From: Brachypodium distachyon
Taxonomy: Eukaryota > Streptophyta > Magnoliopsida > Poales > Poaceae
NCBI RefSeq assembly: GCF_000005505.3
Contig: NC_016133.3
Location: 248,001 to 312,000, forward strand
Direction of reading: 5' to 3'
DNA length: 64,000 nt
The notes beneath the pieces were generated by a model, which saw only the letters and a program-made list of their open reading frames with translations, was not told the origin of the DNA and did not search any database. The translations under genes were made by a program, and so were the position numbers. Each line of letters starts with the position of its first letter. Position 1 is the first letter of the stretch. Positions 1 through 9,966 of this stretch are shown in pieces.

Positions 1-771
1 AGGACCTCTATTTGATCCTCTAAAATAGGGAGGCCCCTAGAATCCACTCTCAAGCCCCCGTTCCCAGGGGCTCTCCAAGGAAGCCCCTATTTTTGCCACG
101 TCAGCCCAGCTCCTCCTCTTCTCTCCTCCTCACTCCCTGCGCCCACGACCACCGCCGCCTACCTCCCAGGCCGTCACCGCCCGTCCCCCGCGCCCCCCGC
201 CTTGCCTCCCCCGCGCTCGGCGGCGCTGGTGGCCGGCTCCTCCACTGCCTCCACCCCACTGCCGTCGCGCCCTTCCCTGCCTCCACCCCACTGCCACCGC
301 CTCCCTTGGCGCCGTGACGCCCCTCCTTGCCTTCACCCCCGCCGCCGCGCCCATCCCCTGCCTCTGTTTGCGCCGCCGCCCTCAACGTTGCCACGCCCCT
401 CTCCCTCCTCCGCCCCAACCATCCCCCGGCGGCATCGCAACCACGACCGCCTCGCTGCGCGTGGCAGAGCGTGCCTGCGCCTTGGCCGCCGCCGGACCGC
501 CTGCCCGCCGTGCCGCTGGTCGGTCGTCGCCCGACCGCCGCGTCCTACTACCTCGGCCGACTACTACCTCAGGAAGAAGAAGATGAGAGGAGAAAATGAC
601 CCACTGACACACGGGTCACACTAATCAGTGTAATACTAAGAATAAATAGGAGCAGATATTTAGGAGCTACCGCTGAAGATTGACCTGAAATAAGGGCTCA
701 AAAATTAGAAAAAAACCCCTAAACAACATTTAGGGGTCTTGATTTAAGTGCTGCTGCCGAAGATGCTCTAA
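1..771. repeat. GC-rich repeat unit, probably the right part of a transposon
   Basis: The stretch has AT-rich margins around a very C-rich core (about 100-540). The right margin repeats short runs of the type CCCCTAAA and TTTAGGGG, and ends near 771 with GAAGATGCTCTAA, which resembles the AGCATCTTC ends common in grass MITEs read in reverse. Several overlapping proline/arginine-rich open frames exist on both strands, as expected from composition alone. The left end lies outside the window, so family and target duplication cannot be judged. Confidence 0.35.
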
Positions 772-1345
772 CCATCTCGACGTCGCACACTCGCACTTAT
801 CCAACAATGCCTTATTGTAAGAAAAAAGAAGACTGTTCAAAGGCTAGGTGTGTGCCGTTTGTGGGCTGTACCATGTTGGGCTGCGGGAGTGGAGGTGCTA
901 TTCTGGGCCTGGATGGATGGGCTAGGCCGTTAGTAAACAATTACGTGGTCTGAATGAGTAATATACTCTGTATTATTTAGATGGGCCGGACCCGTGCTAC
1001 AGCCCGGGCGCCCTTGCGCGTGCGAGCGTTGTTTTAAAAAAAAAATTGTTGGAAGATGATACTACGACTACTCGTATAATCTTCCAGGAGAACCAGGGAC
1101 TTTGCTCGTCTAGCAAGCAAAGGAGGACGTCCCAAAGAAAAGAAAAGAAAAGCAAAGCAACCAAAATGCGTGACAAAGAGAAAACATAAAGAAGGTTCTA
1201 GATGCTTCCCGGTCCAACGTGATGGAACACCGTTGACTGACAGTGACAGCAGCTAGTCTGATCCCACCTGTCAGCCACCAACAACTACCTGCCCGTCCGT
1301 CCCCTTTGTCTCCTTCATTCATTCGTTGCTGGGTCCCTTTTTTGA
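772..1345. other. Spacer upstream of the chaperonin gene
   Basis: No open frame resembling a protein is visible. There is an A-rich run near 1037-1046 and an AAAAG-rich tract near 1130-1160. The last part, before the TATA box at 1349, is the likely proximal promoter of the chaperonin gene. Confidence 0.4.
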
Positions 1346-1348
1346 TTA

Positions 1349-1364
1349 TTTATATTTATATAAG
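1349..1364 (+). promoter_or_regulatory. TATA box of the chaperonin gene
   Basis: TTTATATTTATATAAG lies some 850 bases before the ATG and just ahead of a 5' UTR exon that ends at a clear donor (CTCCAG/GTATCC, about 1469/1470). Transcription probably starts near 1385-1395 (inference). Confidence 0.6.
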
Positions 1365-1384
1365 AGAAGAACTAACCCAAACCG

Positions 1385-2198
1385 AATCGGAGAAACCATT
1401 GCTAAACCCTAAGCCAAAAGCTGCGAGACGAGATCGTCGGAGCCGCGCCGTCGTCTTCCTCCTCCTCCAGGTATCCATCCATCGATTCATCCCCAGCGTC
1501 CTCCTTCCCTCTCTGTTAATTTGCTCCTGGCCGATCGGCAAGACAGCGACAGGCCATGGCGCGGATCGGGATTTGTCAGACAGACGCTGGATTGATTCGT
1601 TCGTGATTAGGGGATTATTAAGTTGACTATCAAGGTCCCTCTCCGCTTCTTCATCCCGCCGCTGCTGCTGCTGGTAAACGCTCCTAGATTTGTCCGCCGG
1701 CTCGTATGCTGCTCTATCCTGTGGGTTCTTCTATTCAGTGCAGAGGGTGGGGAGGGGAGTCCCCAGGGCTCATACGGCTGATTTGTTCTGGGCAGTTGCA
1801 ATTAGACGTCCTACTAGCTACTAGCTTGATGTCGGACACCAGGTCTTAGTTAGTTCCTGTCACGATGTCGAGCTAGTGACAGATCGCGCTAGTTCCGAAA
1901 TAGCACACGGCCAAGCAAAAATGCACGGGACCACTGATTTACACAGCGTAGACTGTCTGCTGCGTAAATGTAGAGGAGTTACTCTGTTTCTACTCTGTTT
2001 TTTTTCTTCAAGAAACAGAGTCTTCTTAATTAGTCATTTTTTTTCCAAGCGCCTTAATTAGTCATTTTTTCCATACATCTCTTAATCGTATCACACATAT
2101 TCTTCGGAGCACTGCTTTTCTTTCTCCATCTTGAAATTCATGCTGATGTGAACTGTGTTTCTTAAAAAAGCTCTCTGATTGTCTGCTAGACAACATAT
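1385..2198 (+). other. 5' UTR exon and 5' UTR intron of the chaperonin gene
   Basis: A leader exon of roughly 80 bases ends at 1469. The intron runs from 1470 (GTATCC) to an acceptor GTCTGCTAG at 2189, leaving nine untranslated bases before the ATG at 2199. Open frames inside this interval are intronic noise. Confidence 0.55.
1404..1412 (+). promoter_or_regulatory. Telo-box (AAACCCTAA) near the chaperonin transcription start
   Basis: AAACCCTAA sits about 40 bases after the TATA box. In plants, telo-boxes near the start are typical of ribosomal-protein and other growth-related genes. Similar motifs occur near eS28 (8714-8720) and the Pol III gene (21754-21761). Confidence 0.45.
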
Positions 2199-5100
2199 AT
2201 GGCTTCACCATTCGGGGGCACTTCCACATGTGGCCTCAAGGCCGCCGCTCCTGCTGGCTTCGCGACCAAGAAGCAACTTTCCCTTGTTTTGCCCCCGTGC
2301 GTTTCGCTTCCCCAGAAATTCAGGCCCAGGAGGAAGTGCAGTTTCAGAGTAAATGCCGCAAAGGAGCTCTACTTCAACAAGGATGGATCAGCCATCAAGA
2401 AGCTGCAAGTGAGTTGTGTGCAATCTAAGCACCATTTATATGCCGTTGCGTCGTTTTGGTTTCAGATGCTTATTGCTGACTTCATATGTCTTATATATTT
2501 ACCTCTCAGAATGGAGTCAATAAGCTTGCTGATCTGGTAGGAGTCACTCTTGGCCCAAAAGGACGCAATGTTGTCCTTGAGAGCAAGTATGGGTCGCCCA
2601 AAATTGTCAATGACGGTGTCACGGTGGCAAAAGAGGTATTGTCTTGTTAGGAATTCAGCTTCATGTGTTTACAGTGCAATCCTGGTAAAAGTTAAATTCG
2701 TGGCTGTGAATTGTTCTCATGATCCCCTATGAACCAGGTTGAGCTGGAGGACCCTGTTGAAAATATTGGAGCTAAGTTGGTTCGGCAAGCTGCTGCTAAG
2801 ACAAATGATTTGGCTGGTGACGGCACAACCACTTCTGTTATCCTTGCTCAAGGAATGATAACTGAGGGTGTTAAGGTAAACCAATATAAAAAACTTGTAT
2901 CTTGTATTTATAACATAGAAACATTTTATTCAGTTCTTGAAACAATGTTGGGTTTGTTTGCTTTTCCCAGATTGTAGCTGCTGGTGCTAATCCGGTGCAG
3001 ATTGCCCGTGGTATCGAGAAAACAGCCAAAGCACTAGTCAGCGAACTTCGGAAGATGTCCAAGGAGGTAAGATCTTTTCAATCAATTGTTCTGTTCTCGA
3101 AATACATTCATCTTTCTCTTGTCGTTCTACAATCACAACTTCATAACAGTGCATCTGATTGTGCTGCGTTCGCTCACTATGATACTGATAAACGGGATCG
3201 CTGACTCACCCCTAAGTACCATACTTGAGATATCATCCACTTTTTTCCATTTTAAATCGTATATAAGAAATATTCAAAGGCAGTACTTTCTGTTTGAAAC
3301 TTGAGTTTATCGAACTACATTTGATACTGCAGGTTGAAGATAGCGAACTTGCTGATGTTGCTGCAGTAAGTGCTGGAAATAACTATGAAGTTGGCAACAT
3401 GATAGCTGAGGCTATGAGCAAGGTTGGGCGGCAGGGTGTGGTCACACTCGAAGAAGGAAAGAGTGCTGAAAACAACCTCTATGTTGTTGAAGGGATGCAG
3501 TTCGATCGAGGCTATATTTCTCCCTACTTCGTAACTGACAGTGAGAAAATGACAGTGGAGTATGAGAACTGCAAGGTCTGAGGCACTCTCTAGCTTGACA
3601 ACTTGCCTACTTAATTTCATTAATCACCATCTTCATGAGTTTCGTGCTCTTAAGCTGATGTTTGTTCTATTACCCAGCTGCTTCTTGTGGACAAGAAAAT
3701 TAACAATGCCAGAGATCTTATCACTATTCTGGAAGACGCAATCAAGAGCGGATATCCAATTCTCATAATCGCAGAGGATATTGAGCAGGAAGCTCTTGCT
3801 ACCCTTGTGGTCAATCGGCTTAGAGGTGCATTGAAGATTGCTGCCATAAAAGCCCCTGGTTTTGGAGAGCGCAAGAGTCAATACCTGGATGATATTGCTA
3901 CTCTGACAGGAGGTGAATTTATGCGTTGATGTGATACGATGTGTCCTATTGTGACTTTGTTCACTAATAACAAAGGTCATTCTCTGTGCAGGCACTGTCA
4001 TCAGAGAAGAAATTGGACTGTCCCTGGATAAAGCAGACAGCGAAGTCCTAGGTACTGCTGCCAAGGTTCTAGTGACTAAGGACACAACGACAATAGTTGG
4101 AGATGGTAGTACGCAAGAGGAAGTAAGCAAAAGGGTGACACAAATCAAGAACCAGATTGAGGTCTGTAAATGTTTCCATATCCTGTTTGTCGAATCATCT
4201 TTGTTAGTTTTCCACATGGCCCTTCTTTATTTGTCGAGTCTCTTTTGGCTTCTCTGTTTTAAAGTACAGAGTTTTGTTAGCTTGTTGCACATGTCACTTG
4301 AAGTGTAGACAGAAATGCTTTGACTGATATTCCGTTCCAAAACTTTTTTTTCCTTCTCAGGCTGCTGAACAGGAATATGAGAAGGAAAAGCTAAACGAGA
4401 GGATAGCCAAACTATCTGGTGGAGTTGCTGTCATTCAGGTGCTGCTCATGTTCCACAATTAGATACCTATTGATTTGCTTGGCAACAGGTGCAGAAAGGC
4501 TCCTGGTAGTGCACTAGTCTGCATTAGCAGAATATGACAGCTACAAAGTGGTACATCTTGTTGTGTAGGTGGGAGCACAGACTGAAACTGAGCTTAAGGA
4601 GAAGAAACTGAGGGTTGAAGACGCACTGAATGCAACAAAGGTAATGTTGGGATGCACTGTGTTATCGTTGATTGTGCTTTTACATCAAGCTCTTTGTGTA
4701 ATCCTTGCTTGCTAATTGACTGCTTGCTTTGTGGACAGGCGGCTGTTGAGGAAGGTATTGTTGTCGGTGGTGGCTGCACCCTTTTAAGGCTTGCAGCAAA
4801 AGTCGATGCCATTAAAGAAACCCTTGAGAATGATGAACAGAAGGTATGGAAAAAGCAAATGGAATCCTCTTTCCTGAAGTTTCAGTATTAGAATGCTACC
4901 CTTTTTTCAAGTGCTTTGTTCCACGAAATTTACCTACCTGTCTCTTTGCCTTTTCAAGATTGGTGCTGAAATCGTAAGGAAGTCCTTGAGTTACCCCCTT
5001 AAATTGATTGCGAAAAATGCTGGTGTTAACGGCAGCGTTGTTACTGAAAAGGTTCGGGACTCAAATTTGCTCTCGGATATGAATTTGGATGTTTGAAACT

Positions 5101-5543
5101 TGCCCGTAACTAATATGGAACTTGCCTGCATTCAGGTCCTTGCCAATGACAACTTCAGGTATGGATACAATGCCGCTACAGGAAAGTACGAGGATTTGAT
5201 GGCTGCTGGTATTATTGACCCCACCAAGGTATGTGCTTGCAGGAGCAATGCTTTATTGAACAAGCACCACGCCCATTTAATTAACCCGATTCCTCGCAAA
5301 AACAGGTGGTGAGGTGTTGCCTGGAGCACGCCGCATCGGTGGCGAAAACTTTCATCACCTCGGACGCCGTCGTCGTCGACATCAAGGAGGCAGAGCAGGC
5401 GCCTGCTGCAAACCCGATGGCAGGTTCAGGTATATACAGTACAGAGACAAAACGTGCTTTTCTACAGTCATCTGCTATCTCTCGTATCCAGTAGTATCTT
5501 TGCCTAACCTGTTTTACTTGTGTGTGCAGGTTATGGGTTCTAA
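2199..5543 (+). CDS. CPN60B: Chloroplast chaperonin 60 subunit beta
   Basis: Plastid GroEL-type chaperonin subunit that folds imported and newly made stromal proteins, including Rubisco large subunit, with the CPN60 alpha subunit and CPN20/CPN10 co-chaperonins. Fourteen coding exons: 2199-2408, 2510-2635, 2738-2875, 2971-3066, 3333-3575, 3678-3912, 3992-4161, 4361-4438, 4569-4640, 4739-4843, 4959-5051, 5136-5228, 5306-5429, 5530-5543. They total 1797 nt, giving 598 residues, the usual length. Residues 1 to about 52 are Ser/Ala/basic-rich, a plastid transit peptide, with mature start near AAKEL. Visible motifs are [12 protein letters not shown], the nucleotide-binding GDGTTT (about 139-144), [14 protein letters not shown] and [10 protein letters not shown]. 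The C-terminus ends SGYGF, made by a tiny last exon. The beta rather than alpha assignment rests on overall similarity to known CPN60 beta. All introns are GT-AG. Confidence 0.96.
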
Positions 5544-6339
5544 TTTGAGAGAAGAGCTCTGTTTGATTCCGTGTTCCTTGGGGCAGCACAGCAGCATGGT
5601 ATACATCGATGGTGGCAGAAACGAACTAGCAGCGTTATGTTTCGAGAAGGAAGAAATTTTAGTGTTTTCATGATCTGGAATAACATGATAGTATTTGGTT
5701 TTACACTGGTCTTGAAAAGTGAACAGTGAGCTATATATAGACGATATTCTCAAGCTGTTGGCTAGTCAGTCTTGTGGTAATTAATGCTGTGGTTTCATGT
5801 GGAAAAGACTGGTTGGATCATTTGATCTAGCTAGCTTTGGCCCAGTGAGAATTGGACCGAAGGAACGGGTCAGGCGGCCCAGGCCTGGTGGTCAATCCCC
5901 GGCCCAGAGCGACGCCTGCAGCCGGCTGGCCGGAATCCTTCCGCGGCCGATCGAGTCCTCAGCCGTCTAGACAGACAAACAAAGCAATCGTCTAGTAGAG
6001 GAGCAAGAGGCCATGTTCCTGGACGCTTATGATTAATTAACATCTATTCCAAGTTTAATTTTGACAAAAGTGTGTTTATTACTAGTTAAGTTATAATCAA
6101 TTAGGGGCGTCACAAAATTAACACACAAATCATCGTATCATCATCATTCCAATAACATACATCCCACACGGACGTTACAGTTGGTTACAGTTGAAGAAAC
6201 AAGACAAACCAACAAACTCAAAACAGATGAAACACTAGACACAAACAAAACCCAACACAACACGAGCTAAGCACGCACGATACGATCTTCATCTTGTCTT
6301 CCAGCAGGCCATTAAGCAGCATAGAGATGGAGCTCGGTC
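5544..6339. other. Chaperonin 3' UTR and spacer
   Basis: The first part, to about 5760, is probably the chaperonin 3' UTR. The remainder, to the stop of the next gene on the other strand, is AT-rich, and about 6110-6339 probably holds that gene's 3' UTR. No other coding sequence is seen. Confidence 0.4.
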
Positions 6340-6684
6340 TCACTCGTCGTCCTCGTCTTCGTCTTCATCGTCATCGTCGGGACGGTAAGTGGTAGCCTGC
6401 TGGAGGAGGTCAGCCATGGAGGGGTCGACCTTGGGGTTCCCATCCTCGTCCTCCGACGCCGGCTCCACGTCCATGGACTCCTGCGAGCCACCTTCATCCT
6501 CCTCCTCCTCCTCCTCATCATCCTCGTCGTCGCTGCAGTCGCAAGCTTGGTCCCGGTGTTGGTGGCACTCGGGGCAGCACTGGCAGAGGTCCGCCTCTAG
6601 CTTGCCGCACCTGTCGCAGCACTCGCAGTCTCGCTTCCGGTTGCCGCAGTCGCTGCAGAGGCCGCTGCTGGAGTTGTTGCTCAT
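6340..6684 (-). CDS. Small cysteine-rich protein with long acidic tail
   Basis: Intronless 114-residue frame with a true ATG at 6684-6682. I do not recognise the family. Residues 8-49 hold twelve cysteines in CxxC-type pairs (for example CSDCGNRKRDCECC and CQCCPECHQHRDQACDC), which suggests metal binding. From about residue 51 the chain is almost entirely Asp/Glu, broken by a less acidic stretch containing SMADLLQQATTYRP, and it ends in an Asp/Glu run. The cysteines make a real protein more likely than a chance frame. The 5' leader contains a tiny upstream frame (ATG CAA CTG GCT CGC TAG) and, further up, CATGCA RY-type motifs. An acidic C-terminal fragment at 36.9-37.1 kb shares the short DEDGNPK string, which may be chance. 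Confidence 0.65.
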   Translation of the reverse strand: MSNNSSSGLCSDCGNRKRDCECCDRCGKLEADLCQCCPECHQHRDQACDCSDDEDDEEEEEEDEGGSQESMDVEPASEDEDGNPKVDPSMADLLQQATTYRPDDDDEDEDEDDE

Positions 6685-6719
6685 CTTTCCAGCGGAGATG
6701 TGAGAATGCTTGTTAGCTC

Positions 6720-7725
6720 TCCGGCCTTGTTGCTAGGCTAGCGAGCCAGTTGCATCTTTGTAGATAGAAGCAAGCAAGCCGGCGAGGCAGGCAGAAGGAG
6801 CTAGCTCTAGCTCTAGAGTCAGAATTGCATGCATATGGATCGAGCTAGCATGCATCTAGTATCATGTGTTCCTTGATTGGGCCAGTTCCATTGGAGATTC
6901 TTGTTCAAGACCAGCATACATATCTCGTCTCTAGCAGTCTTGGCCTCACTGAGGGAGGGGTTCAGCACAAATTACATGCAGCCTGCACCGCACTGCAGGC
7001 CGTTGCCATTCAGTTGCACGAGTTGGCTTTTACTAAATGCTACTTCCTCAGTCTCAAGTTTAGTACCTGAGGGAGACACTTATTACGGACCTGAGGGAGT
7101 ACTCTTATGGCTTCACCAGCAATGGAAAATCGTTTCTACAAAGTAATTGCAACGAATGCTCCTTGCTGTTGCACGAGAGGTGTGCCTCTGGGTGGTCAGT
7201 TGCAAGCAGTCAGTGCTGTGGATGACTCAACTGCTGGGTATTGGTTAGCTTCCTTTGCAGCAGTATCCAGAATGAGATCCACAAGGATATATTTCAGGTT
7301 TGTAAATTAATTAATCAAATGAAACACGGATTACTTTTCAGATCCCGATAACAACACATCAGATCCCCTCCATCCTAAGTCCAAGGCGCACAGTTTCTAG
7401 TGTCACATGAGCATATATCAATATCAAGAGATTATTTAGAACACAAGAATCTAAAAAATCATAACATTACCTCCAAAGGGGACAGGCAAGCAGACCAACA
7501 GGCTATCATAACATAACAAGATCAATCTCACAGCAAATGCACTTAATTTAGGCAACAGACCAAAACTGAAACCAGGCAAGCAGTAGTCATTAAATCTCCA
7601 TTGCTCTTTCATACAACTCCAAAGCCTAGGCCAAAGACATAACCAGTGTCCAGGAACTTAATATGGAAGAAATACACTAAAGATGGCAACATTTTGCTTT
7701 CAGAGACTGAAACCACCGCAAGAGC
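6720..7725. other. Spacer between the acidic-protein gene and eS28
   Basis: It contains the 5' flank of the cysteine-rich gene, a short Stowaway-like remnant (7041-7101), and the 3' UTR region of eS28 (roughly 7560-7725). Open frames at 6864-7310 have no recognisable protein features. Confidence 0.35.
7041..7101. mobile_element. Short Stowaway-like MITE remnant
   Basis: TACTTCCTCAGT at the left and the near-inverted CCTGAGGGAGTA at the right match the general end sequence of grass Stowaway elements (TACTCCCTCCG...), with TA at both ends. At 61 bp it is internally deleted. Confidence 0.45.
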
Positions 7726-7923
7726 TCAGCGCAGCCTCCTGGCCTCGCGCTCCGACTCGAGCAGGGTGAGGATGTCGCCCTCGCGGATGGGGCCCTTGAC
7801 GTTCCTCATGATGAGACGGTTCTGGTCGTCGAGGAACTTGACTCTCACCTGGGTCACCTGACCCCTGGAGCCGGTGCGGCCCATCACCTTCACCACCACC
7901 GCGAGCTTCACCTGGGTATCCAT
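7726..7923 (-). CDS. RPS28: 40S ribosomal protein eS28
   Basis: Small-subunit ribosomal protein near the mRNA exit/E-site side of the 40S head. The 65-residue chain has the full family length. The diagnostic core is present: [17 protein letters not shown], then [13 protein letters not shown] and the C-terminal [10 protein letters not shown]. The start is the ATG at 7923-7921 ([10 protein letters not shown]). The open frame continues upstream only because it reads into the intron, whose acceptor (GTGCAG/CAGC) sits four bases before the ATG. The coding region is a single exon preceded by a roughly 700-base 5' UTR intron, an arrangement common in plant ribosomal protein genes. Confidence 0.97.
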   Translation of the reverse strand: MDTQVKLAVVVKVMGRTGSRGQVTQVRVKFLDDQNRLIMRNVKGPIREGDILTLLESEREARRLR

Positions 7924-7927
7924 GCTG

Positions 7928-8715
7928 CTGCACATACACAAGTGAAGGAGGAGTTGCATTAGGCAAAGGACTGCTGCAATTTGAGTCACCTAACGTACAT
8001 GATCCGATAGGAACTACAATTGCTCACGCGCAATGAATGTATGACTCGATAGGAACCCCAATTGACGACCCACAATGAAAGAAGAAACAGATAACTAGAA
8101 AACAAAATTTAATTCTAGCGCCAAGACAAAGTTTAATTCTAATGCCTAGAAAGGTTGCCTCCCTAGAAGACAGCACATTTTTTGTCAGGTCAATCAGATA
8201 CAGATGAGTTCTCAACCGAATATAATTTGAATAGTTCTACCCAACTACAGCATAAAAAAAATCTACAAAGCAAATTCCGATTAGCATTCCGACTACTCAT
8301 CAATGGGGAATCACACTTTTGGAACCAGGACTAAACAGTCGCCGGTTCATCTTACAGAATCTAAACAAGTCGCCAACTCATCTCCACACGAAACGAACCT
8401 AGAGAGATTTTAAGCTAAAACAAACCAAGCATTCAAAGTGAAAAAAGAATAGAAGATGCATCTCCCCGGATCATCATGACCAACTGACGAGACGGATCGT
8501 GCGAAACAAACGCGACGCAACGACATCAGTCCACAGACAAAAATCAAATCCAATCGATCTATAGCCCCCTCCGTGGTTCAAATTGGTATTATCGCGTAAA
8601 CTAACAGCAGGGTCACAGAAGACGACGAACCTTTTTTCGGTTTGTCAGCGGCGGCGGCGGTTGTGCTCCTTACGGCGGCGGCGCGAAGGGACGAGTGCGT
8701 GAGGAGAGGAAGGAA
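7928..8715 (-). other. 5' UTR exon and intron of eS28
   Basis: On the minus strand the leader exon (about 8715-8631) carries a (GCC)n-rich tract and ends at AAAAAAG/GTTCGTC (donor at 8630-8629). The intron ends at GTGCAG (8928 is outside it; the acceptor is 7929-7928), right before the coding exon. Nothing else is seen inside it. Confidence 0.6.
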
Positions 8716-8737
8716 CCCTAGGAGCTCTTTGGGCTCT

Positions 8738-8746
8738 TTATATAAG
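8738..8746 (-). promoter_or_regulatory. TATA box of eS28
   Basis: The minus strand reads CCTTATATAAAG here, about 25-30 bases before a likely start near 8712. An AACCCTA telo-box (plus-strand 8714-8720) lies between them, which fits a ribosomal protein gene. Confidence 0.6.
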
Positions 8747-8749
8747 GTA

Positions 8750-9966
8750 ACACGGCCGGCGCCGAGTGGGCTTGGGTTGGCTACGAGGTCTGTTGGGCCT
8801 AAAGCTCAGAATGAATTCGGTGGCCTGCCCAAATAAAACCTCTTTTACTGTTCCTTTTTCTTTGTCCCTTCCAAAATAAAATAAAAATACTCACTACTAT
8901 TCCTTAATAAAACCTCTTTTATTATATTCCTTTTTTTGGGACCAAATAAGACCTCTTTTATTAGAAGTCAATCACAACACTGAATGGTACTGAATAGCTG
9001 AAAAATACTCATATGGAGTTTGTGGTATATACAGGAGACAACACTGCTAGTCGATGAAGTTTTGATCTTCTTTAAGTCGAGAAACCAAATATCATACCAG
9101 TGCTCATCATCGTCACTCCAAGTGCCAACATATGAGCAAAACTCGATCTGAACTTTGGAAAATAAATAAATTTGAATTCCCAATATTCTCTTTCCAATGG
9201 TCGGTATTCGGTAATGGCAAGAAAAATGCCCAAAGTGCCCATGGAGGCACCACCCACCCAATCTTCCAATAATGACGAATTGGTAGGCTACATTTTGGGC
9301 ATAACCCAACAATACCCTGAATCTAAATGCCATCTTATCCATCACCGAGAAGAAATTTCAGAATTTTACTGAACGATCATCATCATCGAGTCGATGTCAT
9401 TATCCGCGGGCAGGCGCGAGCGTGGGGAGACGGCCGGAGGCGGCGGGCGACGCGGGTGGGCAGGCTCAGGCGGCCGGCGGCGGCGGCGAGCGGTGCGGCG
9501 CGGGCGTCCAGAGAGTAAGTCGGAGTTGGAGAAGAAAGGGTGAAGGGCTGAAAAAATAGAGAAAAACATGAGGAGCTTTGAACAAAAAACATCGGATCTT
9601 ACATGTGGGCCCAATATGTCAATTTTACTGTTAAATGGGCTAATCGGCTTGATTTGGGCAAAGTGAAAATAATTACTCCTAAAATAGTGGCAAACTGATG
9701 CGAACCCCTGAAGTGATGGCTCCGTGAAACACTTGCCCCTAGAGTAATAGTTTTGTGAAATTTACTCATGTTTTTTCCTCGTGAAATTTGAGTGTGTTTC
9801 GCAAGATCTCTCGAGTTTGTTGGTCAAGGCGTATTTTTATACATGGTGCTGTGTCAAATGAACAGTTAAATTAGTCTCAAAATGAGCATATTAACATCCT
9901 CCTGATATACTTCTTGTCCTCCTCCTTTTTTACCTTAGCAAACTTTTTCTTTTCAAATGATCAGCC
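8750..9966. other. Spacer between eS28 and the Pol III gene
   Basis: Near 8831, 8905 and 8944 a unit like AATAAAACCTCTTTTA recurs three times. A GC-rich island lies at about 9400-9520, surrounded by AT-rich DNA. The part next to 9966 must include the 3' UTR of the Pol III subunit gene. Open frames across the GC-rich island are compositional and not supported as genes. Confidence 0.35.

Noticed and set aside
101..624. Overlapping Pro/Arg-rich open frames near the window start
   Set aside because: The DNA is C-rich and lacks stop codons by composition; all frames are open and none resembles a known protein.
6864..7310. Three overlapping short plus-strand frames
   Set aside because: They have no domain and overlap a MITE remnant.
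9327..9614. GC-rich frames on both strands
   Set aside because: Open by composition; no start context or domain.
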